From NCBI GenBank assembly GCA_963524205.1, contig CAURED010000018.1, positions 1 to 64,000 of the forward strand: 64,000 nucleotides of DNA. Direction: 5' to 3'. Position 1 is the stretch's first letter; every line of letters starts with the position of its first letter. Below the pieces are notes generated by a model that saw only the letters and a list, made by a program, of their open reading frames with translations, had not been told where the DNA came from and made no database searches. Shown here in pieces: positions 1-8,104 of the stretch. A program made the position numbers and the translations under genes. The DNA is from Aminipila sp963524205 (GTDB lineage Bacteria > Bacillota > Clostridia > Peptostreptococcales > Anaerovoracaceae).

Positions 1-103
1 TCATTGGATGGTCTACCCAATTCTCAATTTTTTCACCAAACATGTAGACTCTAGTGTTTAACTTTTTTAGACTCTCAATATACTGAGCTCCTGTCATTAA
101 CAT
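1..103 (-). CDS. abfD: 4-hydroxybutyryl-CoA dehydratase / vinylacetyl-CoA delta-isomerase, N-terminal fragment
   Basis: This is the first 34 codons of a minus-strand gene cut by the window edge. The readable peptide starts MLMTGAQYIESLKKLNTRVY and continues MFGEKIENWVDHPM. From memory this closely matches the start of Clostridium aminobutyricum AbfD, the radical FAD/[4Fe-4S] enzyme that dehydrates 4-hydroxybutyryl-CoA to crotonyl-CoA in 4-aminobutyrate and succinate fermentation. The ATG at 101-103 follows a strong ribosome site (AAGGAGGA, 111-118). The catalytic residues lie outside the window. A related 4-hydroxyphenylacetate hydroxylase family member cannot be fully excluded, but the N-terminal match is unusually specific. 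Transcription probably starts from the sigma-54 site at 234-249. Confidence 0.85.
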   Translation of the reverse strand, partial: MLMTGAQYIESLKKLNTRVYMFGEKIENWVDHPM

Positions 104-233
104 AAAAATAATCCTCCTTCTAATAATTCCAATAAAACATAAATGTAATTACTTTATATAATCAAGGTTTGTTGCAGATTTTATGTTCCTCACCTTAATC
201 AGCATATGCTGCTTTTCCTTTGCCTTAATATAA

Positions 234-249
234 AGCAATTCACGTGCCA
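234..249 (-). promoter_or_regulatory. Sigma-54 (RpoN) -24/-12 promoter for abfD
   Basis: Read on the minus strand, the site is TGGCACGTGAATTGCT. The -24 GG (247-248) and the -12 GC (235-236) are separated by exactly 10 nt, as sigma-54 requires, and almost every consensus position of TGGCACGNNNNTTGCW is met. The predicted start is near 223, giving a leader of about 120 nt. Sigma-54 promoters need an AAA+ enhancer-binding activator, and none is encoded in this window. Confidence 0.8.
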
Positions 250-380
250 TTATAGTTACTTTTGTGTGCCTATATTTCTTATCTGTAACTTAGAACATTG
301 AATTTTCACATTTATAACTTTTATTTAAATTTTCTAATATCTTTTCAATCTTTAATGGATTGTTAATTTTGAGACATTTA

Positions 381-460
381 TGGCACATGTGGGCAGCTTT
401 GTCTTAGTATTAACAAGTAAAATCGGGCAAATACGGCACACTTTTTTTGCCCAGTGTGCA
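381..460. promoter_or_regulatory. Candidate upstream activator sites for the abfD sigma-54 promoter
   Basis: Two dyads lie 135-210 bp upstream of the -24 element, the usual enhancer distance. One is a CACATGTG palindrome at 383-390. The other is GCACAC (436-441) facing GTGTGC (454-459). GGCA/TGCC half-sites recur around both. The link to an activator is inferred from position and symmetry alone. The remainder of the 104-539 gap is AT-rich and shows no gene. Confidence 0.35.
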
Positions 461-486
461 TCTATTGGCACGATTTATTTGCACAG

Positions 487-518
487 AAAAAGACAGAGTG
501 CATTCACTCTGCCTTTTT
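487..518 (-). terminator. Rho-independent terminator after the beta-CASP hydrolase gene
   Basis: An inverted repeat with arms GGCAGAGTG and CACTCTGTC (minus strand) and a short AAT-type loop is followed by a T run. It begins 22 nt downstream of the hydrolase stop codon. Confidence 0.85.
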
Positions 519-539
519 CAATTAATTAATCATACTCCT

Positions 540-2216
540 TTAGATTTGCTGGAAAATAGTCTGCTCTGACTGATCTTCCTTTGTTACTGCAGAGCCTAAG
601 TTTAATGACATTTTTTCTAATTCTAATACAATATTATTTATTTCTGCAATTCTCTGAGGGGATAATTCCTCATCCATAGCAAGCTGAGTATTATATAAAA
701 TCTTTTCTAAATCATAATGGATATCAGCAATACGTTTCTTTATGTTTACTACACCTTCTTGATTTACAGCCTCTCTTAAAGCCTGTTCCTTGTTAACAAT
801 CTTATGATTTTCAAGTATAAACTCGGATACACCATCTACCACTGTGGCATCATACCCAAGCTCATTTTTTATTGTTTGTGCAAAATCATGCTTAGATTCT
901 GTTTCTCCATGAACCAGAAAAATTTCGTTAGGTTTTTCTGTAAATCCTGCAAGCCATGATAACAGACCATTCCTATCAGCATGCCCAGAAAATCCCTCAA
1001 GATTGTGGATTTCTGCATTTACATGAATATTTTCACCAAATAGAGTTACATCCTTTACACCATCTACAAGCATTCTTCCCAAGGTGCCTTCTGCCTGGAA
1101 GCCTACAAATATAATACTTGATTTTGAGTTCCAAAGATTATGCTTTAAATGATGCCTGATTCTTCCGGCCTCACACATTCCACTGGCAGAGATAATTACT
1201 TTTGGATGTTTATCCATATTTAAAAACATGGAATCCTCTGTAGTTCTTGTGAACTTTAAATTCTTAAAATCAAGTGGATTATCTCCCTTTAATATATATT
1301 CCTTTGTTTCTTCGTCAAATACTTGAGCATTCCTTCTAAAAACCTCGGTTGCTGTTGTTGCCATAGGACTATCAACATAAACCATCAAGTTTTCTAACTG
1401 TTTTTTAATTTCTGAATTGTCTTGGTAAAAACGATTAAACTGATAAATTAATTCCTGAGTTCTGCCTACGGCAAAGGATGGTATAACAACAGTACCGCCT
1501 CGCTGAATCGTTTTTAATACAATCTTTATCATCTCATCAATGCTGGTTGAATTCTCTGGATGAAGCCTATTTCCATATGTGCTTTCCATAATCACATAAT
1601 CAGCCTTTTTAATTATTGTAGGATTCCTTAAAATCGGCCTATTCATTACTCCCAAATCACCGGAGAACACAATTTTTGAAACATTTTCATTTTCTTCAAT
1701 CCAAAGTTCCGTAATTGCAGAACCTAAAATGTGACCTGCATCATTAAATACAATTTTCATTTCCTCGTTTAACTCAACTAACTGGTCATAAAGCACTGGT
1801 TTTATATATTTTAGAGAATCCACAGCATCATTGAAAGTATACAAAGGTTCAACAAAAGCCTTGCCAGCTCTTTCAGCCTTACGATTTTTCCATTCAGCTT
1901 CTTTTTCATGTATGTATCCACTGTCTTTAAGCATTACCTCAACTAAATCAGCCGTTGCATCTGTACAATAAATTTCCCCCTTAAATCCTCTTTTTACCAG
2001 AAGGGGAATTCTTCCACAATGGTCAATATGTGCATGACTTAGTATAACGTAATCAATTTCTGCTGGATCAAAAGGGAAAGGTTCAAAGTTCATGGCCTCC
2101 ATAGCCTTTCCACCTTGAAACTGTCCACAGTCCAATAAGATTTTATGTTTTTCCGTTGTAATTAAATGGCATGAACCTGTAACCCCTGATGCCGCTCCAC
2201 AAAATTGAATCTTCAT
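540..2216 (-). CDS. Beta-CASP metallo-beta-lactamase-fold hydrolase (RNA-processing type)
   Basis: A 558-residue protein of the metallo-beta-lactamase/beta-CASP family, which includes CPSF73-like RNA endonucleases and exonucleases. Visible motifs in order are the zinc motif HAHIDHCGRIP (about residues 61-71), GHILGSA, FSGDLG, ESTYGNR at the start of the beta-CASP insert, and the C-terminal motif GFSGHADR near residue 410. A polar tail of about 90 residues follows. The metal ligands look intact, so it should be an active nuclease. It is distinct from RNase J, which has a different C-terminal domain. The ATG follows the ribosome site AGGAGGT. It is a single gene with its own terminator, and its RNA substrate cannot be inferred. 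Confidence 0.85.
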   Translation of the reverse strand: MKIQFCGAASGVTGSCHLITTEKHKILLDCGQFQGGKAMEAMNFEPFPFDPAEIDYVILSHAHIDHCGRIPLLVKRGFKGEIYCTDATADLVEVMLKDSGYIHEKEAEWKNRKAERAGKAFVEPLYTFNDAVDSLKYIKPVLYDQLVELNEEMKIVFNDAGHILGSAITELWIEENENVSKIVFSGDLGVMNRPILRNPTIIKKADYVIMESTYGNRLHPENSTSIDEMIKIVLKTIQRGGTVVIPSFAVGRTQELIYQFNRFYQDNSEIKKQLENLMVYVDSPMATTATEVFRRNAQVFDEETKEYILKGDNPLDFKNLKFTRTTEDSMFLNMDKHPKVIISASGMCEAGRIRHHLKHNLWNSKSSIIFVGFQAEGTLGRMLVDGVKDVTLFGENIHVNAEIHNLEGFSGHADRNGLLSWLAGFTEKPNEIFLVHGETESKHDFAQTIKNELGYDATVVDGVSEFILENHKIVNKEQALREAVNQEGVVNIKKRIADIHYDLEKILYNTQLAMDEELSPQRIAEINNIVLELEKMSLNLGSAVTKEDQSEQTIFQQI

Positions 2217-2310
2217 TTCCTAGACCTCCTAGCACTAAATATTATCTGAATGTATTGACAATTTAATTATACCCCTTTTCGTGGTAAAAAACACCTTAAT
2301 TTTTGGTTAC

Positions 2311-3702
2311 TTAGTTATCTTCAAAAAACTTATCGATACTTTCAGCAGCATTTTTACCAGCTCCCATTGCAAGAATAACTGTTGCTGCACCAGTTACTGC
2401 ATCACCACCAGCAAATATACCAGTATGACTTGTTGCCCCGGTTTTTTCGTCTGCTCCTATACCACCTTTAGTATTAGCTTCCAGATTTTCTGTTGTATCA
2501 AGAATAAGTTTATTAAGTCTGGTACCAATGGCCATAATAACAGCATCTACATCCAGGATGAAATTGGAGCCTCTCTTTTCAACGGGTCGCCTTCTCCCTG
2601 AGGCATCCGGTTCTCCCAACTCCATCTCAACACACTCTAAACCACAAACATAGGCGTCATCGGTGCCCTTGATTGCTACTGGATTAGTAAGCATTTGAAA
2701 CTTAATTCCTTCTTCCATAGCATGGTGAATCTCCTCCTTACGAGCAGGGATTTCATCCATGGAGCGACGGTATACAATATAAACCTCTTCAGCACCCATA
2801 CGTTTTGCACAGCGGGCTGCATCCATAGCTACGTTGCCCCCTCCTATTACTGCCACACGTTTTGAAATCTGAATAGGCGTATCATATTCTGGCTTATACG
2901 CCTTCATCAAATTAATACGGGTCAAATATTCATTTGCTGAATAAACGCCTAGCAGGTTTTCGCCAGGAATATTCATGAATTGTGGTAGACCTGCACCCGT
3001 TCCCACAAACACAGCTTCATATCCATCCTGGAATAATTCATCTACAGTCATGGACATGCCAACAACTGCGTTATTTATAAACTGAACCCCTTTAGCTTCT
3101 AATTTAGAAACTTCATCTGCCACAATGGCTTTTGGCAGTCGAAATTCTGGAATACCATATGCCAGAACTCCACCTTCTTTATGTAGACTTTCAAACACAG
3201 TAACTTCATAACCCTTTGCGATTAGATCGCCTGCACAAGCAAGACCAGCTGGCCCTGAGCCTACAACGGCAACTTTATGTCCATTACCCTCCACTTTTTC
3301 AATTACTTCATCGGTGCAATGTTCTCTATGCCAGTCGGATACAAAACGTTCAAGACGTCCAATTGCTACTGGTTCACCTTTGACTCCATGTACACACTTG
3401 CCTTCACACTGATTTTCCTGTGGGCACACACGGCCGCAAATCGCTGGTAAAGAACTTGTTGTGCTTATAATTTGGTATGCTTCCTCAAATTCACCTTCTG
3501 CAACCTTTGCTATAAATTCCGGGATACGTACTTTTACAGGACATCCTGTTGTACAAGGCTTCTTGCGGCAATGCAAGCATCTCATTGCTTCATTAATTGC
3601 CATATCTTCTGTATATCCAGTAGAGACTTCTTTAAAATTTTTATTACGAACCATAGGATCCTGTTCAGGCATCGGGTTCTTTATTTCAACCAAATTAATC
3701 AT
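2311..3702 (-). CDS. nfnB: NfnB: large subunit of NADH-dependent ferredoxin:NADP+ oxidoreductase (GltD-like)
   Basis: This GltD/PreT-type flavoprotein has an N-terminal double-cluster cysteine region (CLHCRKKPC, then CGRVCPQENQCEGKC), an FAD site GSGPAGLACAG near residue 150 and a second nucleotide site GGGNVAMDAARC near residue 290. On its own it could be called the glutamate synthase small subunit. The adjacent NfnA-like gene, and the absence of a GltB large subunit, point to NfnAB, the electron-bifurcating enzyme that couples NADH and reduced ferredoxin to NADP+ reduction. I chose the ATG at 3700-3702, which follows AGGAGG at 11 nt. A GTG 12 nt further upstream lies inside that ribosome site. 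The gene overlaps nfnA by 8 nt. No clear terminator follows. Confidence 0.85.
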   Translation of the reverse strand: MINLVEIKNPMPEQDPMVRNKNFKEVSTGYTEDMAINEAMRCLHCRKKPCTTGCPVKVRIPEFIAKVAEGEFEEAYQIISTTSSLPAICGRVCPQENQCEGKCVHGVKGEPVAIGRLERFVSDWHREHCTDEVIEKVEGNGHKVAVVGSGPAGLACAGDLIAKGYEVTVFESLHKEGGVLAYGIPEFRLPKAIVADEVSKLEAKGVQFINNAVVGMSMTVDELFQDGYEAVFVGTGAGLPQFMNIPGENLLGVYSANEYLTRINLMKAYKPEYDTPIQISKRVAVIGGGNVAMDAARCAKRMGAEEVYIVYRRSMDEIPARKEEIHHAMEEGIKFQMLTNPVAIKGTDDAYVCGLECVEMELGEPDASGRRRPVEKRGSNFILDVDAVIMAIGTRLNKLILDTTENLEANTKGGIGADEKTGATSHTGIFAGGDAVTGAATVILAMGAGKNAAESIDKFFEDN

Positions 3703-4543
3703 GGTAACGAACACCTCCTGTCAAACGGCATATATGTGCCGTATCCTTCTTTTCCTGCTCTTTATAGAAAGAATTACGCTGAATAAGCTCATCCCAATTT
3801 ACATTCTGCCCGTCAAATTCAGGTCCATCTACACAAACGAACTTACTTTCTCCTCCAATAATAACACGACAGCCACCACACATACCAGTTCCATCAACCA
3901 TATAAGCTGTGAGAGAAACCACGGTCTTGATGCCGTACTTTTTTGTCAGCTGACAAATAAATTTCATCATAATTGGGGGGCCCACAGCAACAATCTCATC
4001 ATATTGATTTCCTTCTTCAATAAGTTGTTTTAGTTTATCCGTCGTAAAGCCTTTTTCTCCATAAGACCCATCATCAGTTGTAATATAAAGTTTTGTAGTC
4101 CCTGCACGGAATTCATCTTCCAAAATTACTACATCCTTTGTCTGGAAGCCTGCAATCATGTCAACTTCAATGCCAGCATCGTGCATACCTTTTGCAATAG
4201 GATATGCCAAAGCGTTACCAGTACCACCTCCCACAACTGCAACTCTTTTCAAGCCTTCCATTTCAGTTGGCTTCCCAAGTGGTCCAACAACATCAGCTAA
4301 TTCATCCCCCACTTCAAATTGGTCAAGTAGTAAAGTTGTTTTACCTACCGCCTGATAAATAATTTCAACCGTGCCCTTCTCTGAATTATGACCAGCCATA
4401 GTCAGTGGAATTCTTTCACCATACTCATCTGTACGTAAAATAATAAATTGTCCAGGCTTTGCTTTTCTGGCTACTAAAGGTGCTTCAATTTCAAGCCATG
4501 TAATGGTTGAATTTAAACGTCGTTTTTCTACTATCTTATACAT
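3695..4543 (-). CDS. nfnA: NfnA: FAD/[2Fe-2S] small subunit of NADH-dependent ferredoxin:NADP+ oxidoreductase
   Basis: A 282-residue ferredoxin-NADP reductase-like protein resembling dihydroorotate dehydrogenase electron-transfer subunit PyrK and sulfide dehydrogenase SudB. The N-terminal half is an FAD-binding barrel. The nucleotide-binding segment VAVVGGGTGNALAYP is near residue 100. The C-terminal [2Fe-2S] ligands are in GTGMCGGCR, with a further cysteine in FVCVDG. The ATG overlaps the PFOR stop codon by 8 nt, and its own stop overlaps nfnB, so the three genes look translationally coupled. The PyrK alternative is disfavoured because the partner gene is GltD-like, not PyrD. Confidence 0.85.
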   Translation of the reverse strand: MYKIVEKRRLNSTITWLEIEAPLVARKAKPGQFIILRTDEYGERIPLTMAGHNSEKGTVEIIYQAVGKTTLLLDQFEVGDELADVVGPLGKPTEMEGLKRVAVVGGGTGNALAYPIAKGMHDAGIEVDMIAGFQTKDVVILEDEFRAGTTKLYITTDDGSYGEKGFTTDKLKQLIEEGNQYDEIVAVGPPIMMKFICQLTKKYGIKTVVSLTAYMVDGTGMCGGCRVIIGGESKFVCVDGPEFDGQNVNWDELIQRNSFYKEQEKKDTAHICRLTGGVRYHD

Positions 4544-7500
4544 TTTTATATTCCCCTCCTTCTTCTGGTTCTAAGCTTTTCTTCTGCTTAACAAGAGAAT
4601 TGTATCTATCTGCAGATATATCCTCTGCCTCAGCAAATAACTTCTTTGCCCTTTCTGGGAATTTTAATGTTAGAGAGTTATAACGAACTTCTCCCATAAT
4701 AAACTCATTGTAGCTTTCAGTAGGAACTGAACTGTCAACTGAAAGAGGATTCTTTCCCTCTGCTGCCAATTCAGGATTGTATCTTAATAAGTTCCAGTAT
4801 CCTGCACGTACTGCTTTTTTCATTTCAAGCATTGACTTGTTCATTCCTGCCTTAAGACCGTGATTAATACAAGGCGCATACGCAATAATCAGAGATGGAC
4901 CATTGTAACTTTCTGCTTCTCTTATTGCTTTCAACGTCTGTTCTGGATTTGCGCCCATTGCAACCTGTGCTACATAAACATATCCATAGGACATAGCTAT
5001 TTGTGCAAGGTTCTTCTTCCTAATAGCTTTACCATTAGAAGCGAACTGTGCAACCGCACCTACAGGCGTTGCTTTTGAAGCCTGACCACCTGTATTTGAA
5101 TAAACCTCTGTATCAAATACCAGTATGTTCACATTTTCACCTGACGCAATAACATGATCAAGGCCGCCATAGCCAATGTCATAAGCCCATCCATCTCCGC
5201 CAAACATCCACATAGATGGTTTAGGGAGCATATCTGAATTGTCTATAACATATTTAGCATCTTCATTATCTGCATTTGCCTTGCATAATTCAAGAAGTGT
5301 TCTACCCGATTGTTCCACAGCCTCAACATTATCCATTTCTTTTATCCAAGTCCATGCAGCTTCCCTAAACTTAGGTTCTTCCGCAAGTCTCGTAACGGCA
5401 GACTTCATTTCATTACGGCGAGCCTTTATTGAAATTGTCATACCAAGACCAAACTCCGCATTATCTTCAAACAGGGAGTTTGCCCATGCTGGACCTCTTC
5501 CTTCTTTATTCACAGTATATGGCGTACTTGGAGCACTACATCCCCATATTGATGAACAGCCTGTTGCATTTGCAATGAACATCCTGTCACCAAATAATTG
5601 AGTTACTAATTTAGCATATGGAGACTCACCACAGCCAGGACATGCCCCTGAGAACTCCAGCAAAGGTTTCTTAAACTGGGATCCCTTTACCGTATCCTCT
5701 TTAAATGGAATTTCTTTTCCTGTAACATGTTTCACTGCATAATTAAAGACTTTCTGTGCCTCTTCAGTTCCTTCATCAGCAGTTACCATTTCCAAAGCCT
5801 TATTCCTTGCAGGACATACGCTTGCACATGAGCCACAGCCAGTACAGTCAAGTGTAGAAATGGCAATTGCAAACAGCTTGTCATCACAACCTTTCATCTT
5901 TATAGCTTTAGCACCAGAAGCCTCTGCTTCTGCTTCATTCATTACAAATGGGCGGATAACACCATGGGGACATGAATATGAACACCAATTACACTGCATG
6001 CAGTTTTCTGGCAGCCATTTAGGCACTTCCACTGCAATACCACGTTTTTCGAAAGCCGCAGTACCTGCTGGAATAAAACCTGCTACTGAATCCATAAATT
6101 TTGAAACAGGAATTGAATCACCACGCATTGCATTCGTTGGTTTAAGTATCTCTTTTATGTAATCTGTATGAGCCTGATCACGGCCTTCAATACGTTCCTC
6201 ATCAAATGTATCTTCAGCAGTTGCCCAATCTGCAGGAATTTCAACTTTATGAATATTTTTTACACCTGCATCAACTGCTTCCAGATTCATATTTACGATT
6301 TTTTCTCCCTTTATACCATAGGTTTTTCTAATAGCATCTTTCATATATCCTACTGCTTTTTCAATAGGAATAATATTAGCAAGCTTGAAGAATGCTGCCT
6401 GAAGAACTGTATTAGTCCTTCGTGCACCTAACCCTATATTCATGGCAATGCCTACAGCATCACAAGTATAGAATTGTACGTTATTCTTTGCAATATACTG
6501 TTTTGCTGCTGCTGGAAGATGCTCATTCAGTTCTTCATCACTCCATGGGCAGTTAAGCAGGAAGAAACCTCCTGGTTTAACATCCTGAACAATATCATAC
6601 TTTTTCATATAGGAATGGTTATGGCACGCAACAAAATTTGCCTGCTTAACATAATATGTCGATTTAATCTGCTTATCTCCAAAACGAAGATGGCTTATTG
6701 TAATACCGCCTGACTTCTTAGAATCATACTGGAAGTACGCCTGTACCTTCTTATCTGTATAATCACCAATAATCTTAATGCTATTTTTATTAGCACCAAC
6801 AGTTCCATCGGCACCAAGGCCCCAGAATTTGCAGGATACGGTTCCCTCTGCTGTTGTATCTGGATTCTTGGAAACTGGCAATGATAAATAAGTGACATCG
6901 TCCTCAATTGAAATGGTAAACTGATTTTTTGGATTTGCTGACCAAAGATTTTCATATACAGCCAATATATCTCCTGGCTGAATGTCCTTTGACCCTAATC
7001 CATATCGCCCACCAACGATTGTAGCCTTTTCAAATACTGTACCTCTTAAGGCAGCTACAACATCAAGATATAAAGGCTCTCCAATTGACCCAGGTTCTTT
7101 CGTTCTATCTAATACCGCTATGCTCTTAGCTGTTTCAGGCATAACATTAATAAGGTACTTAGGGGAGAACGGACGATAGAGATGAACTTTTACAATTCCA
7201 ACCTTTTTACCCTGCCCATTCAAGTAATCAACAATTTCCTCTGTTGCATCACAAACAGAACCCATAGCAATAATTATTTCTGTTGCATCCTCAGCACCAT
7301 AATAATTAAATGGTTTATAATCAGTTCCAATTTTTTCATTTATTTTGTTCATGTATTTAGCAACAATCTCTATGGTTTCTTCATAGCGTGTATTGCTGGC
7401 TTCTCTATGCTGGAAGAAAGTTTCTGGTTGTTCTGCTGATCCCTGGCTATGGGGATGCATTGGATGATTAGCTCTGCGACGGAAATCTGCCACAGCTTCC

Positions 7501-8087
7501 CAGTCTACCATTGATCTTAAATCACCATAATCCCACGCTTCTATTTTCTGCTGTTCATGACTCGTTCTGAATCCATCAAAGAAATGTAACATAGGAACTT
7601 TACCAGCGATTGCTGAAAGGTGTGCAACTGAAGCTAAATCCATAACTTCCTGCGGGTTATTTGAGGCAAGCATTGCAAATCCTGTTGAACGACAGCCCAT
7701 TACATCTGAATGATCGCCAAAAATGGATAGTGCATGTGAGGCTAAAGCCCTTGCTGCTACATGTAAAACTGCAGGAGTTTCTTCACCTGCCAGCTTATAC
7801 ATATTAGGAATCATTAAAAGCAATCCCTGTGAAGCCGTAAATGTACTAGTATACGCTCCTGCTGCCAGCGAACCGTGCACTGCACCAGCTGCTCCACCTT
7901 CTGATTGCATTTCAAGAACCTTTACTTGCTCTCCAAATATATTCTTTCTGCCCTCCGAAGCCCATTCATCTATATTTTCAGCCATAACTGAAGACGGCGT
8001 TATAGGGTAAATTGCCGCAACTTCTGAAAATGCATACGCTACGTGTGCTGCTGCAGTATTACCATCCATTGTTTTTGACATTCTCAT
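4536..8087 (-). CDS. nifJ: Pyruvate:ferredoxin (flavodoxin) oxidoreductase, single-chain
   Basis: About 1183 residues, the usual size of homodimeric PFOR, which cleaves pyruvate with CoA to acetyl-CoA, CO2 and reduced ferredoxin. Domains in order: pyruvate/TPP domain starting KTMDGNTAAAHVAYAFSEVA, transketolase C-like and gamma domains, two [4Fe-4S] motifs (CMQCNWCSYSCP and CTGCGSCASVCP), a proximal cluster in CPGCGESPY, and the TPP site GDGWAYDIGYGGLDH with DTEVYSNTGGQ. The frame is open for 38 codons further upstream, but that part overlaps the preceding gene and has no family similarity. The ATG at 8085-8087 follows AAGGAAGTG and gives the family start. It sits 17 nt after the polyferredoxin gene, so reduced ferredoxin acceptors are co-transcribed on both sides. 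Confidence 0.95.
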   Translation of the reverse strand: MRMSKTMDGNTAAAHVAYAFSEVAAIYPITPSSVMAENIDEWASEGRKNIFGEQVKVLEMQSEGGAAGAVHGSLAAGAYTSTFTASQGLLLMIPNMYKLAGEETPAVLHVAARALASHALSIFGDHSDVMGCRSTGFAMLASNNPQEVMDLASVAHLSAIAGKVPMLHFFDGFRTSHEQQKIEAWDYGDLRSMVDWEAVADFRRRANHPMHPHSQGSAEQPETFFQHREASNTRYEETIEIVAKYMNKINEKIGTDYKPFNYYGAEDATEIIIAMGSVCDATEEIVDYLNGQGKKVGIVKVHLYRPFSPKYLINVMPETAKSIAVLDRTKEPGSIGEPLYLDVVAALRGTVFEKATIVGGRYGLGSKDIQPGDILAVYENLWSANPKNQFTISIEDDVTYLSLPVSKNPDTTAEGTVSCKFWGLGADGTVGANKNSIKIIGDYTDKKVQAYFQYDSKKSGGITISHLRFGDKQIKSTYYVKQANFVACHNHSYMKKYDIVQDVKPGGFFLLNCPWSDEELNEHLPAAAKQYIAKNNVQFYTCDAVGIAMNIGLGARRTNTVLQAAFFKLANIIPIEKAVGYMKDAIRKTYGIKGEKIVNMNLEAVDAGVKNIHKVEIPADWATAEDTFDEERIEGRDQAHTDYIKEILKPTNAMRGDSIPVSKFMDSVAGFIPAGTAAFEKRGIAVEVPKWLPENCMQCNWCSYSCPHGVIRPFVMNEAEAEASGAKAIKMKGCDDKLFAIAISTLDCTGCGSCASVCPARNKALEMVTADEGTEEAQKVFNYAVKHVTGKEIPFKEDTVKGSQFKKPLLEFSGACPGCGESPYAKLVTQLFGDRMFIANATGCSSIWGCSAPSTPYTVNKEGRGPAWANSLFEDNAEFGLGMTISIKARRNEMKSAVTRLAEEPKFREAAWTWIKEMDNVEAVEQSGRTLLELCKANADNEDAKYVIDNSDMLPKPSMWMFGGDGWAYDIGYGGLDHVIASGENVNILVFDTEVYSNTGGQASKATPVGAVAQFASNGKAIRKKNLAQIAMSYGYVYVAQVAMGANPEQTLKAIREAESYNGPSLIIAYAPCINHGLKAGMNKSMLEMKKAVRAGYWNLLRYNPELAAEGKNPLSVDSSVPTESYNEFIMGEVRYNSLTLKFPERAKKLFAEAEDISADRYNSLVKQKKSLEPEEGGEYKNV

Positions 8088-8104
8088 AAAATCACTTCCT
8101 TTCA

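Noticed and set aside
466..483. A second sigma-54-like element on the plus strand (TTGGCACGATTTATTTGCAC)
   Set aside because: The GG and GC elements are 12 nt apart, not 10, and it points into the 3' end of a convergent gene.
2311..4543. Glutamate synthase (GltBD) or sulfide dehydrogenase as the identity of the GltD-like/PyrK-like pair
   Set aside because: There is no GltB large subunit, and the PFOR linkage favours NfnAB; sulfide dehydrogenase is an older name for the same protein family.
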